This document shows, one piece after another, positions 1 to 6,935 of a DNA stretch of 10,470 nt. The stretch comes from CAYTRP01 sp964625145. Lineage in GTDB: Bacteria; Sumerlaeota; Sumerlaeia; SLMS01; JAHLLQ01. The notes beneath the pieces are model-generated. The model was not told where the DNA came from, did not search any database, and saw nothing but the letters and a program-made list of their open reading frames with translations. How positions within the stretch are numbered: position 1 is the first letter of the stretch; every line of letters starts with the position of its first letter. The position numbers and the translations under genes are program-made. Where the stretch lies: NCBI GenBank assembly GCA_964625145.1, contig CAZVAQ010000121.1:1-10470 (forward strand), read 5' to 3'.

Positions 1-34
1 GGTGTGGTTGGTTGGGGGGGTGGTTTTGGATTTC

Positions 35-40
35 AGGAGG
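35..40 (+). promoter_or_regulatory. Shine-Dalgarno site for the GNAT gene
   Basis: A perfect AGGAGG lies five bases before the ATG at 46. It decides the start of the acetyltransferase in favour of that ATG over the in-frame GTG at 4, which has no visible ribosome binding site and would add a Gly-rich leader unlike the rest of the protein. Confidence 0.8.
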
Positions 41-45
41 GTGCC

Positions 46-552
46 ATGCCGGATATGCTCGTGTCGTTGGTGAATCTGCCGCCGGTGGGTGATTTGTTGG
101 ATCGGCTGAAGGGGGAGGGGATCACGATCATGCGGCCGCATCCTTGGTGGCAGGGGAAGCTGCGGGATTTCATCCATGCGCATGAGGCGCCGGATTTCCC
201 GCGTTCCTGGGCGGAGGAGGTGTCGGTGGCCTTCACGCATCAGCCGGTGACGGCGTTTGTGGCGCTGAAGGAGGGGGAGATCGTGGGGTTTTCGGCCTAT
301 GAGTGCACGCGGCGGAATTACTTCGGGCCGACGGGGGTGGACGAGTCGATGCGGGGCAAGGGGGTGGGGAAGGCGTTGTTTATCGCGGCGTTGGGGGGGT
401 TGCTGTCGCTGGGGTATACGTATGCGGTGATTGGCGGGGCGGGGCCGACGGAGTTTTATGCCAAGACGGCGGGGGCGATTCCGATTCCTTTGGGGGACGG
501 GATGGGGATTTACCGGATCAACGAGGAGCCGATGCTAAAGGGGCTGAAGTAG
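46..552 (+). CDS. GNAT-family N-acetyltransferase
   Basis: Predicted cytoplasmic enzyme of 168 residues that transfers an acetyl group from acetyl-CoA to an amine; the substrate cannot be told from sequence. The acetyl-CoA pyrophosphate-binding motif A is clear: R103-G-K-G-V-G-K-A, preceded by the strand FGPTGVDES (93-101) and followed by the helix of ALFIAAL. An earlier beta region (VTAFVALKEGEIVGFSAYE, about 68-86) matches the central strands of the fold, and the late segment GGAGPTEFYAKTAGA (130-144) fits motif B, where a Tyr is common near the catalytic site. The first 50 residues are not recognisable and may shape the substrate pocket. The length is normal for a single GNAT domain. The start is set by the AGGAGG at 35-40. 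The next gene begins 131 bases on, so co-transcription with folE2 is possible but unproven. Confidence 0.85.
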   Translation: MPDMLVSLVNLPPVGDLLDRLKGEGITIMRPHPWWQGKLRDFIHAHEAPDFPRSWAEEVSVAFTHQPVTAFVALKEGEIVGFSAYECTRRNYFGPTGVDESMRGKGVGKALFIAALGGLLSLGYTYAVIGGAGPTEFYAKTAGAIPIPLGDGMGIYRINEEPMLKGLK

Positions 553-668
553 GGTTTTTCGGTATTGGCTCAAATCTGGTTTACCAGGAGAGGTTGGGAG
601 TGGGGAGCGGCGGGATGTGCTCCGTTGGGGCGTGGTTTTCCATCTGCGATTCGTGGCGGTTTTTCCCC

Positions 669-676
669 GAGGAAGG
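669..676 (+). promoter_or_regulatory. Shine-Dalgarno site for folE2
   Basis: GAGGAAGG lies 7 bases before a GTG at 684 and 10 bases before the adjacent in-frame ATG at 687. Either could be used, and the proteins differ by one residue. Confidence 0.6.
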
Positions 677-683
677 ACGTTGA

Positions 684-1550
684 GTGATGGTTCCGTTGAC
701 CGAAGACTCCCGAGTGAACGCTGGTGTCGAGGCGTTGCCGGATATCCAACGCACTCCCGATCCGCGGGGTATCGCGATCGATGAGGTGGGGGTGGGCAGC
801 ATCCGCTATCCGCTGCAGATTCCGCTGCGGGATGGTGGGGTGTGCCATACGGTGGCGGAGGTGTCGATGCGGGTGAGCCTGCCGCATTATGAGAAGGGGA
901 CGCACATGTCGCGGTTCATGATCGCGCTGGAGGAGCGCCAGCACGAGCTGAGGCCGGAGGGGATTGACGATGTGCTGCTGCATCTGCGCGAGGCGCTGGA
1001 CGCGGACACGGCATATCTGGACGTGCGCTTTCCGATCTTCCTGGAGCGGCCCGCGCCGGTGACGGGAATCGTGGGACGGCTGGACTATGACTGCCACATT
1101 GGCGCGGCGCTGAATGCCAAGGGTTTGGTGGAGAAGCGGATTGGCGTGGTGGTGAACGCGGCGAGCTTGTGCCCGTGCAGCCGGGAGATCAGTGATCGCG
1201 GCGCGCACAATCAACGTTCGCGCATTGCGATCGAGCTGCGGCCGACGGGGAACGAGTTCATCTGGTTCGAGGATCTGGTGGAGATCGCGGAGGCGAGCGC
1301 GAGCTGCCAGTTGTATCCGATCCTGAAGCGCCCGGACGAGAAGCATGTGACGGAGCGGGCGTACGACAATCCGAAGTTCGTGGAGGACATCGTGCGGGAT
1401 GTGGCGTTGAAGCTGGCGCCTTACCATGAGCGGGGCGTTGTCGCGTGGTACCGGGTGCAGTGCACGAATTTCGAGAGCATCCACAATCACGACGCTGTGG
1501 CGCGCATTGAGCGGGGTGAGCAGGCGAAGCTGTTGAGGTGCGAAGGATGA
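684..1550 (+). CDS. folE2: GTP cyclohydrolase FolE2 (GCYH-IB)
   Basis: Converts GTP to 7,8-dihydroneopterin triphosphate, the entry step to tetrahydrofolate and, in many bacteria, to queuosine. The protein has 288 residues, close to the usual length of the family (COG1469, formerly DUF198). Family hallmarks are visible in order: the proline-rich leader DIQRTPDPRGIAI (20-32), the segment VSLPHYEKGTHMSRF (64-78), the signature around C163-P-C165-SREISDRGAH175-N with the presumed metal-ligand Cys and His, E200 in the helix DLVEIAE, the segment KRPDEKHVTERAYDNPKFVED (215-235), and ESIHNHDA (264-271) near the end. This is the type IB enzyme, unrelated in sequence to FolE and tolerant of metals other than zinc. 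Some bacteria place it under Zur; I see no convincing Zur box upstream. The start is GTG 684 or ATG 687. Confidence 0.95.
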   Translation: MMVPLTEDSRVNAGVEALPDIQRTPDPRGIAIDEVGVGSIRYPLQIPLRDGGVCHTVAEVSMRVSLPHYEKGTHMSRFMIALEERQHELRPEGIDDVLLHLREALDADTAYLDVRFPIFLERPAPVTGIVGRLDYDCHIGAALNAKGLVEKRIGVVVNAASLCPCSREISDRGAHNQRSRIAIELRPTGNEFIWFEDLVEIAEASASCQLYPILKRPDEKHVTERAYDNPKFVEDIVRDVALKLAPYHERGVVAWYRVQCTNFESIHNHDAVARIERGEQAKLLRCEG

Positions 1551-1578
1551 AAGAGAGGGATGAAGGATGAAGGGGGCG

Positions 1579-1608
1579 TTGACACGCTGGGGATTTTGAG
1601 GGGATGCT
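1579..1608 (+). promoter_or_regulatory. Possible sigma-70-type promoter for the helical-repeat gene
   Basis: A perfect TTGACA (1579-1584) is followed after 18 bases by GATGCT (1603-1608), which matches the -10 consensus at only three of six positions. It lies about 60 bases before the ATG at 1669, a sensible distance. The weak -10 and the high GC background make this a low-confidence call. Confidence 0.25.
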
Positions 1609-1655
1609 GTAGAGGTGATGAAGTGATTCCGCCGCGGTGATATGCGGCGATTTGT

Positions 1656-1660
1656 GGGAG
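1656..1660 (+). promoter_or_regulatory. Shine-Dalgarno site that favours the ATG at 1669
   Basis: GGGAG lies eight bases before the ATG at 1669. The earlier in-frame ATG at 1642 has no such site, so the shorter protein is preferred. Confidence 0.45.
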
Positions 1661-1668
1661 TTCGCAGG

Positions 1669-2373
1669 ATGGAGAGCGAACAAACCAGACGACGCGAAAT
1701 CAGCCAGTTGATGCGGGAAGCCGCGTCGATATTCAGCCGCCAGCAGGGGCCGGAGGTTGATCCCGCCCTGCCGAAGATGCGCGAGGCGGTGCTGCTGGCC
1801 GAGACGCTGTCGGACAAGACGCCGCTGCTGATCTGCCAGGCAAACCTGGCGTACATGAATGCGGTGTGCGGCCGTGCCGAGGATGCGTCGGAGGCGATCG
1901 AGCAGGCGATGATCGTGGCGGACGAGGTCGTGGGCGTGGTCGCGCTGCCGATTCGCAACTTCGCGTACACAAAGTTTGTGGAGATTTCCGTGTTGCTGGG
2001 GCGGAATCATGACCGGGCGTTGATGACGGCGCGGGCGTTGTTGCAGTCCGCGGTGGAGGAGGAGGAGAGCTACCAGCAGTTCCTGGCGGCGGCGCACAAC
2101 CTGGCTGTCGTGTGCAATGACCTGTTGAACCTGCCGGATTGGGCGCTGGCGATCCTGTCGTGGATTTCGGACGAGGCGGTGCCTGCGGATCATGCGATCG
2201 CTCGGCAGGCGCGGCGCCTCTCGCGCAAGATCGCACGGCAGTTGCCCGAGCCGGCGCGCACGCAGTGGCTGTGCGAGGTGGAGTCGAACCGGGATTTCTT
2301 CCTGCAGCAGGCAACAGGCGGTTATCTGCCGGAGTATGCGCCGGTGCCGCCGGATGGAAGGAGCGAATACTGA
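1669..2373 (+). CDS. All-helical TPR-like protein of unknown function
   Basis: Not recognised as a named family. From the preferred ATG the protein has 234 residues, has no signal peptide or membrane segment, and is probably cytoplasmic. It looks almost entirely alpha-helical, with helix pairs resembling tetratricopeptide repeats at about 33-84 (ending AEDASEAIEQAMIVADEV), 94-130 (a short GRNHDRALMTARALLQSA helix pair) and 137-165 (AAAHNLAVVCNDLLNLPDWALAIL). The positions of small Ala and Gly residues and paired hydrophobics fit a TPR solenoid that would bind a partner protein. The last 25 residues are Pro- and Tyr-rich and probably unstructured. An alternative ATG at 1642 would add nine residues. 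The gene stands alone, with 118 bases before it and 219 after, so context gives no function. The coding call is solid, since the frame is open and its codon use matches its neighbours; the TPR label is tentative. Confidence 0.75.
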   Translation: MESEQTRRREISQLMREAASIFSRQQGPEVDPALPKMREAVLLAETLSDKTPLLICQANLAYMNAVCGRAEDASEAIEQAMIVADEVVGVVALPIRNFAYTKFVEISVLLGRNHDRALMTARALLQSAVEEEESYQQFLAAAHNLAVVCNDLLNLPDWALAILSWISDEAVPADHAIARQARRLSRKIARQLPEPARTQWLCEVESNRDFFLQQATGGYLPEYAPVPPDGRSEY

Positions 2374-2403
2374 ACCGAGAGTTCAGGTGTGGATTTCAGG
2401 ATC

Positions 2404-2540
2404 AAGTAGCCGGGGCATGCTGCCAGTCCGTCGTAGCGGCTCTTTCGCGAAGATGGGCACCAGACCAGTGAGTCTCAAGCTCTGCTCCGGTGTCCAATAA
2501 CTCCGGAAATGCGTCATGGGCAAGGTGCCCATGCTACTTT
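2404..2540. repeat. REPIN-like element: two inverted REP-like palindromes
   Basis: Two related units face each other across about 90 bases. The left one reads GTAGC (2406-2410), two bases, GGGCA (2413-2417), TGC, TGCC (2421-2424), and continues to CCG at 2430, which can pair with CGG at 2411-2413. The right one, read on the - strand from 2540, has the same order: AAAGTAGC, AT, GGGCA, CCT, TGCCC, ATG. The right copy is a perfect 8-bp stem (2515-2522 with 2526-2533) around a 3-base loop. A 5' GTAG tetranucleotide followed by an imperfect palindrome is the signature of REP sequences moved by RAYT (TnpA-REP) transposases, and an inverted pair is a REPIN. The element lies wholly between genes. No transposase is present in the window, so the identification rests on structure alone. 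Confidence 0.55.
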
Positions 2541-2592
2541 GGGTTGGTGATTTGCGGGAAGATGGTGGAATGTCGGGATTGATGGATTCTTC

Positions 2593-3705
2593 ATGAAGAT
2601 ACTGCGCGTCATCAACGAGTTGAGGAATGGTGGCGTGCAGTTGAGGCTGATGCGCGTGACGCGGGCATTGGTGCAACGCGGTCACGATGTGACGGTGCTG
2701 TGCATCGAGGCCGAGGGGCCGAACGCGGCGGCGCTGCGGGAGGCGGGTGTGCGGGTGGTGGAGCGGCGGGTGAAGCGGTGGTGGTCGTTGCGCGAGGCGT
2801 GGGCGTTGTCACGGTGGATGCGCCGCGAGAAGTTCGACATCGTGCATTCGCACAATTTCCGGCAGAACATGTTGGCGACCATGGCGGCGCGCATGGCTGG
2901 GGTGCGCGGCGTCTTTGCGCAGGTGCACACGATGCACTCGTATGGCCGCAAGCAATGGATCAGGACCGACCAGTTCCTGTCGCGTTGGCGAACGGCGATG
3001 CTGGCGGTGTCGGAGGCGGTCGCGGAGGACGTGCGCGAGTCGTTGGCTCCTTATCCGCCGCCGCGGCTGGAAGTGCTGACCAATGGGGTGGAGCTGGAGG
3101 AGCATCGCGCCGTGAACCGCGAGGAGGCGCGAAGGGCGCTGCTTCGCGAGACGGGGTGGGACGATGACGCGGTGGTGTTCCTGAATGCGGGGAGGTTGTC
3201 GGAGCAGAAGAATCAGTTGGGGTTGGTGGAGGCTTTCGCGCAGGTGCATTCGGCGCATCCGGCGGCGCGGTTGTTCATCGCGGGAGAGGGAGACTTGAGG
3301 GGTGACCTGGAGGAGCTCGTGTCGCGCGCGGGATTGGCGGGCCTTGTGCACATGCCGGGCCAGCGAAGCGACATGCCGCAGGTGTTGGCGGCGAGCGATG
3401 TGTTCGTGCTGCCGTCGGTGTATGAGGGTTTCTCCAACGCGATTCTGGAGGCTCTTGCGTCGGGATTGCCGGTGATTGCGACGGATGTGGGCGGCGCGCG
3501 GGAACAAGTGCGCGATGGCGAGACGGGCCTCATCATCCCTTGCGGGGATGATGAGGCGTTGGCGGATGCGATGGGCAAGTTGGCGGCGGATCAGGACTTG
3601 CGGGAACGAATGGGTGATGCAGCGCGCGCGGATTCAGAGAGGTTCGGATTCGACGCGATGATCGACCGGACGATTGAGTTGTACTCAAGAGCGATTGGCA
3701 GGTAG
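2593..3705 (+). CDS. Glycosyltransferase, GT-B fold, family 4 type
   Basis: Transfers a sugar from a nucleotide-sugar donor to a growing glycan, probably a cell-surface polysaccharide or glycolipid; the exact sugar is unknown. The protein has 370 residues, typical of the family. The N-terminal acceptor domain starts KILRVINELRNGGVQLRL, the usual opening with a Gly-Gly loop, and includes VHSHNF (84-89). The C-terminal donor domain has NAGRLSEQKN (198-207), where R201 and K206 contact the donor phosphates, then FIAGEGDLRGDLE (228-240), and E278-GFSNAIL-E286, the EX7E motif that binds the donor sugar and ribose. ATDVGGAREQV (296-306) follows, as in most members. No signal or membrane segment is seen, so it probably works at the cytoplasmic face. 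The ATG at 2593 has only a weak ribosome binding site, but the protein start fits the family exactly. It is the last + strand gene before the convergent hairpin. Confidence 0.93.
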   Translation: MKILRVINELRNGGVQLRLMRVTRALVQRGHDVTVLCIEAEGPNAAALREAGVRVVERRVKRWWSLREAWALSRWMRREKFDIVHSHNFRQNMLATMAARMAGVRGVFAQVHTMHSYGRKQWIRTDQFLSRWRTAMLAVSEAVAEDVRESLAPYPPPRLEVLTNGVELEEHRAVNREEARRALLRETGWDDDAVVFLNAGRLSEQKNQLGLVEAFAQVHSAHPAARLFIAGEGDLRGDLEELVSRAGLAGLVHMPGQRSDMPQVLAASDVFVLPSVYEGFSNAILEALASGLPVIATDVGGAREQVRDGETGLIIPCGDDEALADAMGKLAADQDLRERMGDAARADSERFGFDAMIDRTIELYSRAIGR

Positions 3706-3769
3706 TACCGTGCTTTGAGTCCCGAGTTGGTTGCGAGTTCGATGGTTTTCCATGCCGGAAAAGGGGCAA

Positions 3770-3804
3770 AAGAGGCACAAAAGACGATCTCTTTTGCGCC
3801 TCTT
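3770..3804. terminator. Hairpin terminator between convergent genes
   Basis: A 15-bp stem with one mismatch (3770-3784 with 3790-3804) encloses the loop CGATC. Read on the - strand, the stem is followed by TTTGCCCCTTTT, a weak T-rich tract, so it best suits the ammonium transporter gene that ends at 3835. It lies 65 bases past the glycosyltransferase stop and may also stop transcription from that side, though the + strand side lacks a T run. Confidence 0.7.
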
Positions 3805-3834
3805 CGTGGCCGGATTCTTACTTGAGTGGATCGC

Positions 3835-5199
3835 TCACGCGGCTTCGGTGTGGAAGCCGGGGTCGGGGTAGGCGCTGATGCCGTGCTCGGTGATGTCGAG
3901 GCCTTCCTCTTCTTCCTCGGCGCTGACGCGCAGGCCGACGGCGGCCTTGATGACGGTGAAGAGCGCAATGCCTGCGACCATGGAGTAGACGAAGACGGAG
4001 ACAACACCGATGAGCTGGGCGATGAGTTGCGAGGGACCGTGGCCGTAGAGGAGGCCGCTGTTGGTGCTGAAGATGCCCAGCGCGATGGTGCCAAACGCAC
4101 CGCAGCAACCGTGAACCGCGATGGCGCCGACGGGATCGTCAACTCCCCAACGGTCGAGGTAGATGACGGCGTTGACGACGATGATGCCGCCGATGAATCC
4201 GATGATGATGGAGGTGAGGGGCGTCGTGACGTCGGGGGATGCGGTGATGGCGACCAAACCGGCGAGGGCGCCGTTGAGCGTCATGGAGACGTCATAGGCC
4301 TTGAAGTAGATGAGGGAGATGATGAGGGCGCCGATGGCTCCTGCAGCGGCGGCGAGGTTTGTGTTCAACGCGATGGATGCGATGCTGATGTCGGCGGCAA
4401 GGGTTGAGCCGGCGTTGAAGCCAAACCATCCCATCCAGAGGATGAACACGCCAAGGGCGGCCATGGGGATGGAATGTCCCGGGATGGCCTGGGGCTTGCC
4501 TTCGGGTGTGTACTTGCCGATGCGCGGGCCGATGACGATGGCGCCCGCCAAGGCAAACCATCCGCCGACGGAGTGCACGATGGTGGAGCCTGCGAAGTCG
4601 GCGAAGCCAAGTTCGGAGAGCCAGCCGCCGCCCCATGTCCAGTGTCCGACGATGGGATAGAACAGGCCGCTGATGAAGATGGAGTAGATGATGTAGGAGA
4701 AGTACTTGGTGCGCTCGGCGATGGCGCCGGAAACGATGGTCGAGGCGGTGGCGGCAAAGACCATCTGGAAGAGGAAGAAGGCATAGGTGGGCATGCTGTT
4801 GTCGTAGAGTTCACCGCCGGTTTTCAGGAGAAAGAAGTCCCCCATGCCGATGACGCCGCCGATGGATGTGCCAAACATGAATGCGAATCCGACGGCGAGG
4901 AAGGCGATGGAGCCGGTGGAGAAGTCCATGAGGTTTTTCATGATGATGTTGTTGGCGTTCTTCGCGCGACTGAAACCCGCCTCGACGTAGGCAAATCCGG
5001 CCTGCATGAAGAAGACGAGAATCGCGGCGATCAGGACCCATAGCGTGTTGAGGAGGATGGTCTGGTCGGCCTGATGTTGCTCGATGATGCGGAGCAGGTC
5101 GGCGACAGTGGGTTCGGCGGCGGTATCCTGGGCGTGCGTGATGCCAGCGATGGCGGCGAACGAGGCCACGGCGGTTGCCACGCGTAGGTTCCTGGTCAT
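3835..5199 (-). CDS. amt: Ammonium transporter, Amt/MEP/Rh family
   Basis: Channel-like inner-membrane protein that takes up ammonium. It has 454 residues: a predicted cleavable signal peptide (1-23, ending THA-QD), then about 11 membrane segments. Pore residues are all present by motif: D201 in DFAGSTIVH, the first of the twin pore histidines at H209, and the second at H363 in AVHGCCG. The motifs SGAIAER (157-163), WTWGGGW (187-193) and WMGWFGFNAGS (255-265) are those of the family. The cytoplasmic tail carries a run of Glu (428-432) and then GLDITEHGISAYP (433-445), the segment that in relatives closes the pore when the PII protein GlnK binds. No glnK gene is adjacent. The start is supported by GGAGAAG (5208-5214 on the complementary strand), eight bases before the ATG. 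I see no sigma-54 site upstream. Confidence 0.96.
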   Translation of the reverse strand: MTRNLRVATAVASFAAIAGITHAQDTAAEPTVADLLRIIEQHQADQTILLNTLWVLIAAILVFFMQAGFAYVEAGFSRAKNANNIIMKNLMDFSTGSIAFLAVGFAFMFGTSIGGVIGMGDFFLLKTGGELYDNSMPTYAFFLFQMVFAATASTIVSGAIAERTKYFSYIIYSIFISGLFYPIVGHWTWGGGWLSELGFADFAGSTIVHSVGGWFALAGAIVIGPRIGKYTPEGKPQAIPGHSIPMAALGVFILWMGWFGFNAGSTLAADISIASIALNTNLAAAAGAIGALIISLIYFKAYDVSMTLNGALAGLVAITASPDVTTPLTSIIIGFIGGIIVVNAVIYLDRWGVDDPVGAIAVHGCCGAFGTIALGIFSTNSGLLYGHGPSQLIAQLIGVVSVFVYSMVAGIALFTVIKAAVGLRVSAEEEEEGLDITEHGISAYPDPGFHTEAA

Positions 5200-5400
5200 G
5201 GAAGATGCTTCTCCGGGTGGGAATGCGTCGTATTGCGCTTCACCCGAAAAAGGGGGGCGTTATGGTCCGAGACAAGACCTTTCCGGGATTCCGAAAAGTG
5301 TCAAAAGGCGGATGACTGAAATCGGGGGACTTCACCCGGTACAAATTTGAAACTGGAAGTTTGGGATCTTGGAATGTGGAGCGGTCAGGGTTTGGTGAGT

Positions 5401-5440
5401 GTGGACGGAAGTGGACGCTGGTGGACGGGAGTGGACGGGA
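5401..5440. repeat. Four-copy 10-bp tandem repeat, GTGGACGGNA type
   Basis: Four units in exact 10-base register read GTGGACGGAA, GTGGACGCTG, GTGGACGGGA and GTGGACGGGA. GTGGACG is invariant in all four. The preceding GTGAGT and the following CAGGGA break the pattern. A 10-base period puts each unit on about the same face of the helix, as an array of binding sites would, but slippage could also produce it. It lies about 200 bases upstream of the amt start. Confidence 0.8.
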
Positions 5441-5474
5441 CAGGGAGATTGGCGAGGAAGGATGTGAATGAGGA

Positions 5475-5510
5475 ATCCCCGATCGTTGGAGGCGACCGGG
5501 GATCGGGGAT
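5475..5510 (-). terminator. Hairpin after the serine hydrolase gene
   Basis: ATCCCCGATC at 5475-5484 can pair perfectly with GATCGGGGAT at 5501-5510. Alternatively ATCCCCGATCG (5475-5485) pairs with CGACCGGGGAT (5493-5503) with one mismatch, a G-T wobble in the - strand transcript. The two folds exclude each other. The hairpin starts about 30 bases past the hydrolase stop on its own strand and is likely its transcription end, although the sequence beyond it is not T-rich. Confidence 0.5.
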
Positions 5511-5538
5511 GGGCTTGCGAAGTTCGGAGGGTGTTGGA

Positions 5539-6837
5539 TCAGCCGCCGGTGGTGGCTTGTTCTTCCTGCGGGATGTCGCCGTAGCTGACGCCGATGAGTT
5601 CGCGGGTGACGGCGCGGCGCAGGCCGGAGCTTTGCGGCGGATCCTTCAGGTACACACCGTTGGTGAGGATGACGGTGTAGCTCTTGGTGTGCTTGTCGAG
5701 CCACAGGTAGGTGCCGGTGTATCCGGTGTGGCCGATGAAGGATTCGGGCGGGGCGCTGGGGTGGGAGTAACCCGCATCGCGGTACATGCCCCATCCGAAC
5801 GCGCGGGGAACGGCGCCGCGGGATTCCTCCGCGCTGCCACGCCAGGAGGGCGAGTTGCCGTGCATCGTTGTCATGAGCTTGACGGTTTCGGGCTTCATGA
5901 TGCGCACGCCGTTGCGTTCGCCTTCGTTGAGGATCATCTCGCAGTAGATGGACAGGTCGCGCGCGGTGGAGAAGAGTCCCGCGTTGCCGGGGCATGCCTG
6001 GCCGTCGCGATAGTAATGGGCCAGCGGGTCGTGGATGCTGCTGCGGTCGCGGCCGTTGGGGAGTGACTTGAACGTGGGCGCGACGCGGGCGATCTGCTCG
6101 GGGGTCAGGTGGTAGCCGGTGTCGACCATGCCGAGGGGCTTCCACACGCGGCGCGTGAGGAAGCTGTGTTGTGTCTCGCCGGCGACGCGTTCGTTGATGT
6201 TGGCCAGCGTGAGGAAGTTGAGGCAGGAGTAGATGTAGTATTCGCGCGTGGGGTAGCGCTTTGCGAGCGTGGAGATGCGGCGGATGAGGGCGCTGCTGTG
6301 GGCTTCGCCGTCGGCGCGCATCGCCTCGGCGAGTTCCCAATTGTCATAGGCGGGGAGGCCGGAGCGATGTGTCAGCAGGTCGTGGATGGTGACGTCGCCC
6401 TTGTCGTTTTGTGCGAACTCGGGGATGATGTCGGCGACGCGTGTCTCGGGGGTCATCAGGCCGTCCTCGATGAGGAGCATGGCCATGGTGGCGGTGCCGA
6501 CGACCTTGGAGACGGAGGCGAGGTCGAAGATGGTATCCTCGGTCATGGGGACGGGTTCGGGTTCGGTGGCCTTGTTGCCAAAGGCTTCGAATTCGAACGT
6601 GCGGCCGCGTGAATTGGCGACGATGACAGCGCCCGGCGTGTTGCCCAGGGCGATCTGGTCGGCGGCCTGTTCGCGGATGTGCTCGATGGCGGCAAGCTCA
6701 GCGGGTGTGAGCTGGGTGGCGGGGATGACCCGTGTGGCTTCCTGCAGTGGGTTTGCGCCGGTGGCGCAGGCGGTGAGGGCGGCGATGCCCGAAAGGGCAA
6801 CGAACGCGAGAGTTGCGGCGATGCTGGTGCGACGCAT
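5539..6837 (-). CDS. Lipoprotein serine hydrolase, class C beta-lactamase fold
   Basis: Exported acyl-serine hydrolase of the beta-lactamase/esterase/DD-peptidase superfamily (432 residues); the substrate is unknown. A lipoprotein signal is clear: R2-R3, a hydrophobic core, then the lipobox L21-T-A-C24, so the mature enzyme is probably anchored by Cys24 in a membrane facing the periplasm. The catalytic motifs are in order: S108-V-S-K111 (SxxK, in FDLASVSK), Y203-S-C at the YxN position (in YIYSCLNF), and H370-T-G in place of KTG. DLLTHRSGLP (153-162) and NAGLFSTARDLS (285-296) are typical of the group. A Cys where YxN usually has Asn is seen in esterase-like members, so a true beta-lactamase is less likely than a peptidase or esterase. 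The ATG at 6837 follows GGAG (6845-6848 on the other strand) by seven bases. It lies 98 bases downstream of the membrane-protein gene. Confidence 0.9.
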   Translation of the reverse strand: MRRTSIAATLAFVALSGIAALTACATGANPLQEATRVIPATQLTPAELAAIEHIREQAADQIALGNTPGAVIVANSRGRTFEFEAFGNKATEPEPVPMTEDTIFDLASVSKVVGTATMAMLLIEDGLMTPETRVADIIPEFAQNDKGDVTIHDLLTHRSGLPAYDNWELAEAMRADGEAHSSALIRRISTLAKRYPTREYYIYSCLNFLTLANINERVAGETQHSFLTRRVWKPLGMVDTGYHLTPEQIARVAPTFKSLPNGRDRSSIHDPLAHYYRDGQACPGNAGLFSTARDLSIYCEMILNEGERNGVRIMKPETVKLMTTMHGNSPSWRGSAEESRGAVPRAFGWGMYRDAGYSHPSAPPESFIGHTGYTGTYLWLDKHTKSYTVILTNGVYLKDPPQSSGLRRAVTRELIGVSYGDIPQEEQATTGG

Positions 6838-6935
6838 GAGAAGACTCCATCCGGGTTGGTCTTGAGGATGAAGTGCGATGCAGTCGGGACGGGTTGCAAT
6901 CGGAGTTGTGAACTTGAGGCGCAGGCGCCGGGGTC

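Larger units (their letters stand above)
5200..5538. other. Intergenic region upstream of amt
   Basis: These 339 bases hold no convincing gene. From left to right they contain the amt ribosome binding site (5208-5214), a CTTCACCCG repeated at 5238-5246 and 5330-5338, a TTGACA on the - strand (5304-5299) with no good -10 at the right distance, a four-copy 10-bp tandem repeat (5401-5440), and a hairpin region (5475-5510) just past the serine hydrolase stop. The amt promoter is probably here, but I cannot place it. Confidence 0.6.

Noticed and set aside
576..587. Near-palindrome CTGGTTTACCAG upstream of folE2
   Set aside because: The 2-base centre is too small for a hairpin, and a single 12-base palindrome without a known regulator is not enough to call an operator.
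570..2193. Long - strand frames opposite folE2 and the helical-repeat gene
   Set aside because: They are complements of well-supported + strand genes and have the Arg/His/Pro/Ser-rich composition typical of shadow frames in GC-rich DNA.
2383..2685. A 100-codon - strand frame over the REPIN-like element
   Set aside because: It covers the repeat and the start of the glycosyltransferase, shows no recognisable domain and has no good ribosome binding site. The open frame is most likely a by-product of the repeat.
3826..4407. A 193-codon + strand frame opposite amt
   Set aside because: Acidic Gly/Asp-rich shadow of a certain ammonium transporter gene.
5299..5304. TTGACA on the - strand as an amt promoter
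   Set aside because: The base pairs at the proper -10 distance read AAGGTC, which barely resembles TATAAT; noted in the intergenic entry only.
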